Part shown: positions 1-6,268 of the stretch, one piece after another | Position numbering within the stretch: position 1 is the stretch's first letter | How the letters are laid out: each line of letters starts with the position of its first letter | NCBI GenBank assembly: GCA_964225175.1 | Contig: CAXQNK010000129.1 | Location: forward strand, 1-17,112 | Reading direction: 5' to 3' | Origin: WTJD01 sp964225175 | GTDB lineage: Bacteria; Pseudomonadota; Gammaproteobacteria; Xanthomonadales; SZUA-36 | DNA length: 17,112 nucleotides | Notes under the pieces: generated by a model | The model's input: only the letters and a program-made list of their open reading frames with translations | Told to the model about the DNA's origin: nothing | Database searches by the model: none | Program-made: the position numbers and the translations under genes

Positions 1-188
1 CGGTCACACTGCACGTTGGGCGCGCGCTCAACCGAGTGCTGGACAACGGAGTACAGGTGCATGGCGGCATGGGCTACATGCGTGAGAGCGAGATCAACCA
101 ACTGTACCGTGGCGGCAAGGTGTTGGAAATTGCACCGGGTTCCACGCAGATACGGCAACTCATCATCGGTGGAGACCTGCTGAAGTGA
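1..188 (+). CDS. Acyl-CoA dehydrogenase, C-terminal fragment (5' end outside window)
   Basis: Open from the window edge (first full codon at position 3) to a TGA at 186-188, giving the last 61 residues of a flavin-dependent acyl-CoA dehydrogenase. The tail has the family's C-terminal signature: VQVHGGMGYM (the Q-x-H-G-G-x-G-Y FAD-contact motif), then LYRGGKVLEIAPGSTQIRQ and a short final helix. Such enzymes form the alpha,beta double bond of acyl-CoA and pass electrons to electron-transfer flavoprotein in the cytoplasm. Where medium-chain enzymes carry the catalytic Glu (in EGT), this protein has Pro (PGS). Its catalytic base is therefore probably elsewhere, as in isovaleryl-CoA-type members; that part is not in the window. 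The next gene begins 37 nt downstream on the same strand. The family call is firm; the substrate is unknown. Confidence 0.9.
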   Translation, partial: VTLHVGRALNRVLDNGVQVHGGMGYMRESEINQLYRGGKVLEIAPGSTQIRQLIIGGDLLK

Positions 189-225
189 ACGCCGCCGTCT
201 TTCACTCGACAGCAGGCCGCAAACC

Positions 226-1422
226 ATGAGCCAGCAGCCGCAGCAAACGTTTCCGCGGAGGCTGCGCAAATGCTTCAATATCGATGACTTGCGCCAACTG
301 GCCAAGCGCAGACTGCCCTATCCCATTTTCGACCACGTCGATGGCGGCAGCGATGACGAGGTGACGCTGGCGGCCAACCACTCGGCCTTCGACCGATATG
401 ACCTGGTACCCCACTACTGCTCCGGCGTCGAGGAAGTCGACGCATCGACCACCGTGCTCGGTCAACCCATCGAATGGCCTTTTTTCGCTGGGCCGGCGGG
501 TGGGCTGAAGTATTTGCATCCGGAAGGCGAAATCGGCGTAGCGCAGGCCGCGCACAAGCTCGGAACGGCGTTTTCCATGTCAGGCTGGACCAATACTCGT
601 CCGGAAGACATCGCCGCCGCCGCGCCGGATGGCCCACGATTTTTCCAGTTACAACCCTGTCGTTCCCGCCAAGTCATGGATGACATGATCCAGCTGGCCG
701 CCAGCAGCGGCTACGATGCATTGATCCTGACGGTGGACAATCCGATCCATGGCAACCGGGAACGCGACGCGCGCAGTGGCTTCGGCGTGCCGTCGAATTT
801 CACGCTGAAAGCCTGGTTGTCGATCCTGAGCAGGCCGCGTTGGATGATCAACACCTTCCCGCTCCCGGGTTTCGGGCTGTACGATCAGTACATGAACTCA
901 CCCGACCGGGATCTGGCCTGGCTGGCGCATCAACTCATTACCAATATCAACTGGGAAGATCTGGCCTGGATCAGAAGCCGCTGGGACGGTCCGTTTGCCA
1001 TCAAGGGCCTGGTCGCCGTGGATGACATCAGAGCAGCGGTCGACTGTGGTGTTTCCGCCGTGATTCTCTCTAACCAGGGCGCGCGCCACTTTGATACCGC
1101 ACCGGCCACGCTGGACATGCTGCCCGCGGTCGTCGACGCCGTTGGTGACCGGGTGGAGGTGATTCTGGATGGCGGCATCCGGCGAGGCACCGATGTACTC
1201 AAGGCCATCGCCCTCGGGGCGAGGGCCTGCACGGGCGCGAGACCCTATTGTTATGGCCTGGCCGGCGCCGGGCGAGCCGGGGCAGAGCGCGCGCTGGCCC
1301 TGTTGCGAGCGGAGGTCGAGCGCACCATGGTTTTCCTGGGTGCGGCATCGCTCGATGAGGTCGGCGCCCGACATATCATGCTGCGCCCGCTTGCCCGTGG
1401 AGATGACCCCGATGCTGCATAG
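226..1422 (+). CDS. FMN-dependent alpha-hydroxyacid dehydrogenase family protein with altered active site
   Basis: 398 residues, normal length for the glycolate oxidase / L-lactate dehydrogenase (LldD) TIM-barrel family. Visible landmarks are FNIDDLRQLAKRRLPYPIFD near the N-terminus, the FMN-contact lysine in AIKGL (K260), the arginine of the S-N-x-G-x-R motif (R287) and the phosphate-binding DGGIRRGTDVLKAIALGA (315-332). Three residues that define the canonical active site differ. The catalytic His of SNHGGR is Gln284 (SNQGAR; CAG at 1075-1077). The Tyr equivalent to glycolate oxidase Tyr24 is His37 (FDHVDGG). The Tyr equivalent to Tyr129 is Gln143 (FFQLQP). The fold and FMN binding look intact, but ordinary 2-hydroxyacid oxidation is doubtful. 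There is no clear Shine-Dalgarno before the ATG. The downstream membrane-protein gene overlaps its end, so the two are probably co-translated. An alternative is a divergent subfamily with a different substrate or a non-oxidative role. Confidence 0.88.
   Translation: MSQQPQQTFPRRLRKCFNIDDLRQLAKRRLPYPIFDHVDGGSDDEVTLAANHSAFDRYDLVPHYCSGVEEVDASTTVLGQPIEWPFFAGPAGGLKYLHPEGEIGVAQAAHKLGTAFSMSGWTNTRPEDIAAAAPDGPRFFQLQPCRSRQVMDDMIQLAASSGYDALILTVDNPIHGNRERDARSGFGVPSNFTLKAWLSILSRPRWMINTFPLPGFGLYDQYMNSPDRDLAWLAHQLITNINWEDLAWIRSRWDGPFAIKGLVAVDDIRAAVDCGVSAVILSNQGARHFDTAPATLDMLPAVVDAVGDRVEVILDGGIRRGTDVLKAIALGARACTGARPYCYGLAGAGRAGAERALALLRAEVERTMVFLGAASLDEVGARHIMLRPLARGDDPDAA
1399..1402 (+). promoter_or_regulatory. 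Ribosome binding site choosing the start of the YkvI-like gene
   Basis: GGAG lies 9 nt upstream of ATG 1412 and directly abuts the other in-frame ATG at 1403, which would have no spacer. This favours initiation at 1412, inside the end of the preceding gene. Confidence 0.5.
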
Positions 1423-2512
1423 CTATCTGTACCGGGTGCTGCTGATTCCCACCGCCGTCTTCCTGTCCGTGATGTTTGGCGGCTCCTACGGGTCGGGCCG
1501 AGAGGTGATGGAATTCATCAGCCAGTACGGCCCCATGGGCGGCCTGTACTCGATGCTCGTGACCATGCTGACCTACAGCGTCATTCTGTTTCTGAGCTTC
1601 GAACTCGCCCGGTTGTATCGCGCCTATGAGTACCGTTCCTTCTGCAATGCGCTACTGGGCAAGGGTTGGTTCCTGTATGAAATCGTGATCCTGGTCGGCA
1701 TGGTGATTGCGCTGGCCGTGGTGGGCAGTGTTGCCGGCACGCTCATGTACGACCACTTCGGCATTCCCATCTGGCTGGGCACGCTGGTTGTATTGGCAGT
1801 GGTCATTGTTCTCAATTACCTTGGCCGCGAGCTGATCGAGCAATCGATGATGGTCTCGGTGACCGCATTGTTCCTGGTGCTGTTCGCCAGCATATATTTC
1901 GTTTTGAGCAGCACTCAGCTGTCGCTGTCGGAAATCATGCATGATGCCTCGCCGAACTACTCAAGCTGGCGGGGCGCTTTGAAGTACGCCATCACCGGTA
2001 CCGGGTTTCTGCCTCTGCTGCTGTACTGCGCTCGGGATCTGAACACCCGTTCGGAATCGTTCGTGGCAGCGCTTGCGTGCGGAATGGTCGGGGTGCTTCC
2101 CGCGCTGGCATTTCACATCGCGTTCATGACCGAGTATCCGTCGATCACTCAGGAAGCCCTGCCGACTTACTTCATTTTCGCGAAAACCAGCCCGGGCTGG
2201 GCCCTAAGTCTCTCCATGGTGGTGCTCTTCGTCCTGATCTGCCAGACCGGAGTCGGTGTGTTGCAGGGATTCATCGAGCGACTGGACGCATGGCAGTTGC
2301 GCAGACGTGTCAGGCCAATGAGCCGGCTCGAGCATGGAATGACCGCCGGCTTCATGATGATCGCCAGCCTGGCGCTGGGGAGCGTTGGCATCGTCAAGCT
2401 GATCCTGCAGGGTTATACCCTCCTGTCGGCCAGTTTCCTCGTGGTTTTCACCATTCCCTTGCTCACTTGGGGGGTTTACCTGGTGTTTCGACCGGGGCGT
2501 CCCCGACCATAA
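1412..2512 (+). CDS. YkvI-like polytopic inner-membrane protein, putative transporter
   Basis: 366 residues from ATG 1412, with about ten hydrophobic helices (roughly residues 8-28, 45-68, 90-112, 119-137, 147-166, 190-206, 216-240, 262-284, 310-330 and 334-357). The N-terminal glycine-rich segment MFGGSYGSGREVMEF in the first helix matches the G-x-x-x-G-S-G-x-E start typical of the YkvI family, which belongs to the amino acid-polyamine-organocation transporter superfamily. No substrate is established for YkvI proteins. A longer reading frame reaches back to 1169 inside the upstream gene, but that part is a shadow; ATG 1412 has GGAG 9 nt upstream and gives a sensible first helix. The start overlaps the hydroxyacid-dehydrogenase stop by 11 nt, suggesting translational coupling and perhaps a shared substrate. 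The gene ends 3 bp from the convergent MaoC gene. Confidence 0.75.
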   Translation: MLHSYLYRVLLIPTAVFLSVMFGGSYGSGREVMEFISQYGPMGGLYSMLVTMLTYSVILFLSFELARLYRAYEYRSFCNALLGKGWFLYEIVILVGMVIALAVVGSVAGTLMYDHFGIPIWLGTLVVLAVVIVLNYLGRELIEQSMMVSVTALFLVLFASIYFVLSSTQLSLSEIMHDASPNYSSWRGALKYAITGTGFLPLLLYCARDLNTRSESFVAALACGMVGVLPALAFHIAFMTEYPSITQEALPTYFIFAKTSPGWALSLSMVVLFVLICQTGVGVLQGFIERLDAWQLRRRVRPMSRLEHGMTAGFMMIASLALGSVGIVKLILQGYTLLSASFLVVFTIPLLTWGVYLVFRPGRPRP

Positions 2513-2515
2513 AGA

Positions 2516-2935
2516 TCAGCGCCACTCAAGGACGGCATCACAAACGGCCGTCCGAATCTGTGCATTCCCTGCCACAAGGCTGAGCGTCACGCGGCCGGCT
2601 GCGGGCTCGACTTTCGCCACCTCACCCGAGAAGGTAACGGTATCTCCCACCACGTTAAAGGCCAGCATTTTCATGGGCCCCAGGTTGGCGATTCGGCCCC
2701 CTGGACCCATCCAATCGCGGCACAGCCGCTCGAACATGCCCATGAGGAAAAACGTATTGGCATACGCATCGGATGCGCCGGTGCTCCTGGCCACGTTCGC
2801 GTCGTGATGAATCAGGGACAGGTCGCGGTTGGCGCCTGCCTCCATCACGAGGCGCTGTAATGTGATTGGGATTTGGATCGTACCGATCGACTGACCCACC
2901 TCGAGGTCCTGAATACTGCGCTGCGCGACCGTCAT
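2516..2935 (-). CDS. MaoC-type enoyl-CoA hydratase, catalytic half (ChsH1-like)
   Basis: 139 residues, a single hot-dog domain of the MaoC dehydratase family. The hydratase-2 dyad is visible: Asp38 and His43 in RDLSLIHHD have the canonical D-x4-H spacing of the D-x-N-P-x-H signature, although the central N-P is S-L here. The expected role is adding water across the 2,3-double bond of an enoyl-CoA in the cytoplasm. At half the length of a double-hot-dog enzyme it should pair with another subunit. The obvious partner is the gene just upstream, whose stop overlaps this start by 4 nt (ATGA, 2932-2935). This matches the ChsH1-ChsH2 heteromer of steroid side-chain degradation, in which one MaoC half carries the catalytic residues. 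It is the last gene of the minus-strand operon. The substrate is inferred from neighbours only. Confidence 0.87.
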   Translation of the reverse strand: MTVAQRSIQDLEVGQSIGTIQIPITLQRLVMEAGANRDLSLIHHDANVARSTGASDAYANTFFLMGMFERLCRDWMGPGGRIANLGPMKMLAFNVVGDTVTFSGEVAKVEPAAGRVTLSLVAGNAQIRTAVCDAVLEWR

Positions 2936-3486
2936 TCGGAATCCCCAGGCGGGTTGAAACGGAATATGACCAGCCTGGATATCGCCACGATCTCATCCCG
3001 TTGGTTGGTGTAGGTGTCCTCCTGGGTCAGGAATGCGCCGTCACCCACGCTCAGCGATTTTTTCGCGATATCCACCAGCCGGTGGGTCACCGTCAGCCGG
3101 TCACCAATGTGCATGGGGGCATGGAATTGAACGTCCACGCTGGTGGCAAAACTCAGGGTACAGGGCGCCGGCACGTCAAAAATCACGGGGATCGGGATCT
3201 GGCGCGGCTCGTCACCTTCCTGCGCGGACGGATCGCCTGGCTGCCAATACGCCGGCAAGCCATAGGTGAACACCATGGTGGCCGGCGCAACGATGCCTTC
3301 GAATCCCGCCATCCTGGCTGCATCATCGTCGCTGTGAATGGCGCAATCGAACTCTTTCGGCTCCAGCCAGCGCCGGATGCTACCGGCCTCCACCGCATCG
3401 GCGCCCTCGGAAACTCGGATCACTTTTCCGAGATAGGATTCAGTCTCTTCCCAGCTGCCGTATTTGCCCCAGGCAGGCTGACTCAT
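2932..3486 (-). CDS. FAS1-like MaoC dehydratase domain protein, non-catalytic half (ChsH2 N-terminal-like)
   Basis: 184 residues with the fold of the MaoC N-terminal / FAS1-like dehydratase domain: VEAGSIRRWLEP (32-43), then FDCAIHSDDDAARMAGFEG and IVAPATM. The catalytic dyad is not in register. His51 is present, but the position five residues before it is Phe46, with Asp47 only four away, so this half probably shapes the substrate pocket without doing acid-base chemistry. In actinobacterial steroid degraders the equivalent domain is the N-terminal part of ChsH2, fused to a DUF35 domain; here it is a free protein. Its start overlaps the DUF35 gene stop and its stop overlaps the catalytic MaoC start, each by 4 nt. 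GGTGGGAAG precedes the ATG. The family call is firm; the pairing is inferred from overlap and precedent. Confidence 0.85.
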   Translation of the reverse strand: MSQPAWGKYGSWEETESYLGKVIRVSEGADAVEAGSIRRWLEPKEFDCAIHSDDDAARMAGFEGIVAPATMVFTYGLPAYWQPGDPSAQEGDEPRQIPIPVIFDVPAPCTLSFATSVDVQFHAPMHIGDRLTVTHRLVDIAKKSLSVGDGAFLTQEDTYTNQRDEIVAISRLVIFRFNPPGDSE

Positions 3487-3899
3487 GGGCTTCCCACCGG
3501 TGCGAAGAAGGGCAGCGTGATTTCATCAGTAACGTCTTTGAAGACGACCTCTACTTCCATCCCGATTTCGACGGCTTCGGGATCGCAATCGAGAAGGTTG
3601 GTCTGCAATCGAATGCCTTCGGGCAAGTCAACCCAGGCCAGGATGATCGGCAGGTCCTCGACGAACATCTGTTCCACGCCCTCATAAGTCACGGAGAACG
3701 CGTAAACCGTGGCGCGGCCGGAGGACCTGATCCACCCCAGGTCCTTGGACCAGCATTCCGGGCATTCTCGCCGTGGGTAAAAAATATTCGCATCACAGGC
3801 ATTGCAATGCTGCACCAGCAATTGATGCTGCCTGGTGCCCTCCCAGAAAGGCCGGGTGAACGGCTGGATCTCAGGCAGGGGCTTGGCGTAATCGCTCAT
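3483..3899 (-). CDS. DUF35 zinc-ribbon/OB-fold acyl-CoA-associated protein
   Basis: 138 residues. The N-terminal rubredoxin-like zinc ribbon has four cysteines, Cys32, Cys35, Cys46 and Cys49 (CNAC ... CPEC), followed by an OB-fold domain from about residue 60 to the end (GRATVYAFSVTYEGVEQ ... EVVF). Proteins of this type partner thiolase-fold enzymes. In steroid degradation the DUF35 domain of ChsH2 binds the aldolase Ltp2 and is required for its activity. Here the thiolase-like gene is immediately upstream with a 4-nt overlap (ATGA, 3896-3899), so a 1:1 complex is likely. A strong GGGAGG lies about 8 nt before the ATG, inside the end of the thiolase-like gene. Unlike ChsH2, the domain is a separate gene and precedes the MaoC half. 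Confidence 0.87.
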   Translation of the reverse strand: MSDYAKPLPEIQPFTRPFWEGTRQHQLLVQHCNACDANIFYPRRECPECWSKDLGWIRSSGRATVYAFSVTYEGVEQMFVEDLPIILAWVDLPEGIRLQTNLLDCDPEAVEIGMEVEVVFKDVTDEITLPFFAPVGSP

Positions 3900-5074
3900 C
3901 GAGAGGTCCTCCCAAAAATGGTGGTCGCTGTATTCATGACCGAGCCACCGGAGGTGGTCAATAGCGCAAATTCGCAGTTATCGACCTGTCGTTCCCCAGC
4001 CTCGCCGCGCAGTTGCCTGACGGTATCGATATAGAACGCCATCGAGACACCCGATCCGGTATGACCGCGGCCCGTGGCGTCGCCCATGGTGGTGCATGGC
4101 AGATTCCCGCCGGGTCCGCAGCGCCCTTCGGCCCAGGGGCGAAATCCATCCCCCTCCTCGCAAATCCCATAACCCTCCAGTGCGCTGCACTGGGTAAACG
4201 GATACGCACCGTAAATCTGGCGCAGCGACATATCGTTAATGGACAGGCCAGCGTTTTGCAGGGCCTCTTGACTGGATTCGCGGTAGGCCTCGCGGAAGAA
4301 CACATCGTCGCGCAAACTGGGGGTTGCCCCCGTGAACCGAACACCATGGCCGAGCTTGTACGCCGCCGGCCGGCCGAGTTCCCGGGCCCGTTCGTGGGAA
4401 GTCACCACCAACGCACCTCCCCCGTCAGCCAGGAAATTGCATTCCTTGGCATGCAGTGGAGTCGATATCATGCGGGATTCCAGCACGTCGTCCAGGGTCA
4501 CGGGTTTACCGTAAAAAATCGACATGGGATCCAACGCCGCCCAGCCACGCAGGCTCACGGTGACAGCTGCCATGTCTTCTGCGGTCGCACCGGACTCGAA
4601 CATATAGCGGTTGGTGATCAGCCCCATCGCGCCGTTGAAGGTGACGCCGTAAGGATATTCCCATTGCTTGTCCAGCGGCGCAGTGGCGAAAAAATTGATC
4701 AGATCCTCTACCGGGATGTCCGACTGCACGGTCGTGTGCGGCACCAGCACGTAATCCGCATGACCGCCATCGATGAACCATTCGGCCAGCCGCAGCGCGT
4801 TGGTGGTCGAGGTGCCACCCGCATTGGTCACACAGATATCCCGGCAGCCTCTCATGCCCAGCTGCTCGGGAATTTTGCCCAGCGCCATGTCGAGGCTCAT
4901 TTGCGCCTGCGCCATTGGATTGACGGAAATGACGGCGCCCACATCGTCCTTGCCGATACCGGCATCGCGGACGGCGCCGATACAGACGTCCAGCAGAATA
5001 TCCCAGCGTGACCTCTCCGGATCGCGTTTGGTCGGCACCTCGGCAGCGCCAATGATAGCCAAGCCCTTGTTCAT
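3896..5074 (-). CDS. Thiolase-fold protein without nucleophilic Cys; probable Ltp2/SCPx-type retro-aldolase
   Basis: 392 residues, normal length for SCPx/lipid-transfer thiolase-like proteins. The N-terminal half has ICVTNAGGTSTTNALRLAE (80-98). The acylatable Cys of true thiolases would sit three residues after Asn84, and it is Gly87 here. The C-terminal half retains a glycine-rich segment ending GRGHTGSG (335-342), with GHT in place of the thiolase GHP, and an aromatic loop IYGAYPF (287-293) in place of the usual HD-x-F region. Loss of the nucleophile argues against thiolysis and fits the repurposed Ltp2 aldolases, which cleave beta-hydroxyacyl-CoA by retro-aldol reaction with DUF35 bound. 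The overlapping DUF35 gene and the adjacent hydratase pair would supply the partner and the substrate. GAGGAG lies upstream of the ATG after a 45-nt gap from the acyl-CoA dehydrogenase. The reaction is inference. Confidence 0.85.
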   Translation of the reverse strand: MNKGLAIIGAAEVPTKRDPERSRWDILLDVCIGAVRDAGIGKDDVGAVISVNPMAQAQMSLDMALGKIPEQLGMRGCRDICVTNAGGTSTTNALRLAEWFIDGGHADYVLVPHTTVQSDIPVEDLINFFATAPLDKQWEYPYGVTFNGAMGLITNRYMFESGATAEDMAAVTVSLRGWAALDPMSIFYGKPVTLDDVLESRMISTPLHAKECNFLADGGGALVVTSHERARELGRPAAYKLGHGVRFTGATPSLRDDVFFREAYRESSQEALQNAGLSINDMSLRQIYGAYPFTQCSALEGYGICEEGDGFRPWAEGRCGPGGNLPCTTMGDATGRGHTGSGVSMAFYIDTVRQLRGEAGERQVDNCEFALLTTSGGSVMNTATTIFGRTSR

Positions 5075-5119
5075 GTTTGGTTCTCCTCAGTCTTCTGTTC
5101 CTGTCCGCAACAAACGGGG

Positions 5120-6265
5120 TCAGAATGCCGGAATGCCCGTCAGGTAGCGGCCGATCATCAGCTTTTGCATTTCCGCCGTACCCTCGGTCACCGTGAGAAT
5201 AGGCGCAATCCGGTATAGCTCCTGCACCGGGAACTCGAGCGTGATGCCGTTTCCACCATGTATGGCCAGCGCATGCCGGGTGACGTCCACAGCCGCCTCG
5301 GTGGCGAACAGCTTGGCCTGGGCGACTTGCAAGTCGCTGCGCAGGCCGCGGTGTATCAGGTCCAGCGCCTGGTACAGCAACAGGCGGGATGCCTCGATTT
5401 TCATGGACATGTCCGCCAGCCGCTCCTGGATCAACTGGTTGGCGGCAATGGGCTTTCCGAACTGCTTTCGATCCTGCGCGTAGCGAATAGACTCCTCCAG
5501 TGCCCTGCGAGCGATACCGACCGCCAACAGCCCCAGCAATGGCCGCCCCCCCTGCAACAACTGCATCAGCCGCTTCAGTCCCTGACCGGGGGGTACGATC
5601 ATACGATCGGCGGGCACGCGGGTGTCCGTCAGAAACACCTGCGCCGTGGACTGGTCATTGAGTCCCATTTTCTCGATATCGGAGGTCGTGTAACCCATTT
5701 CTCGGTCGATCAGAAACAGGGCCAGGCCCCTCTCCTCCCCCTGCTCCGCCTGGGCGACCAACACGATGAAATCGGAATAGCCACCGTTCGAAATCCAGCA
5801 TTTTTCGCCGTTGATGAGCCAGTCGTCACCGTCCTTGCGGGCCCGCGTCTTGATTTCGGCGATGTTGGAGCCGACATCGGGTTCCGAAATTCCGATGCAA
5901 CCCATCAGGTCACCACTAAGCAAGGGTGAAAGGTGAGATTGACGTAAATGTTCGGGTGCATTCTCCAGCAGCAATCCGGCCTCGGTCTGGATCAGTATCA
6001 TGACCGCGATATCCGGAGAAACCATGGCCAGTTGCTCGAACAGCAAACCGGTGGTGACTTCATCCAGCCCCAGCCCGCCCCGCTCCTCGGCGACCAGCCC
6101 GTTGCCAAGGCCAAACGGAAGCATCAGGCCCAGGGCCTGCTGCATGGCCGCTTTTGGAATTTTTTCACCCTTGTGCCGTTCAGCGATCGGGCGGATCTCC
6201 GCCTGGAGAAACCGCGCGAATGAGTCGACGGCGAGCTCTTGCTCTTCAGTCAGTGAAAAATTCAT
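5120..6265 (-). CDS. Acyl-CoA dehydrogenase
   Basis: 381 residues, the full length of a standard cytosolic acyl-CoA dehydrogenase. It has the N-terminal helical domain (about 5-115), the flavin-binding middle domain with GISEPDVGSN (125-134) and WISNGGYSDF (157-166), and the C-terminal helical domain with YAQDRKQFGKPI (262-273) and IHGGNG (335-340). The catalytic base is visible as Glu361 in TEGTAEMQ, the medium-chain-enzyme position. It should oxidise a saturated acyl-CoA to the 2-enoyl-CoA, the substrate for the hydratase genes downstream in the operon. It looks like a self-sufficient homotetrameric enzyme, unlike the paired half-active ChsE1/ChsE2 type. The start lies 3 nt after the amidohydrolase stop with a modest GGTGGA upstream, so translation is likely coupled. 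Chain length and ring specificity cannot be read. Confidence 0.93.
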   Translation of the reverse strand: MNFSLTEEQELAVDSFARFLQAEIRPIAERHKGEKIPKAAMQQALGLMLPFGLGNGLVAEERGGLGLDEVTTGLLFEQLAMVSPDIAVMILIQTEAGLLLENAPEHLRQSHLSPLLSGDLMGCIGISEPDVGSNIAEIKTRARKDGDDWLINGEKCWISNGGYSDFIVLVAQAEQGEERGLALFLIDREMGYTTSDIEKMGLNDQSTAQVFLTDTRVPADRMIVPPGQGLKRLMQLLQGGRPLLGLLAVGIARRALEESIRYAQDRKQFGKPIAANQLIQERLADMSMKIEASRLLLYQALDLIHRGLRSDLQVAQAKLFATEAAVDVTRHALAIHGGNGITLEFPVQELYRIAPILTVTEGTAEMQKLMIGRYLTGIPAF

Positions 6266-6268
6266 GGT

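Noticed and set aside
1169..1411. Extended start of the YkvI-like gene at 1169
   Set aside because: The added 81 residues overlap conserved codons of the hydroxyacid-dehydrogenase gene in another frame and do not resemble a membrane protein N-terminus.
2866..3687. Plus-strand reading frame of 273 codons across the MaoC and DUF35 genes
   Set aside because: It spans three well-supported minus-strand genes and shows no family signature.
4013..5011. Plus-strand reading frame of 332 codons over the thiolase-like gene
   Set aside because: The product is unrecognisable and rich in His, Arg and Gly, while the minus strand carries a conserved protein with operon overlaps and a good ribosome binding site.
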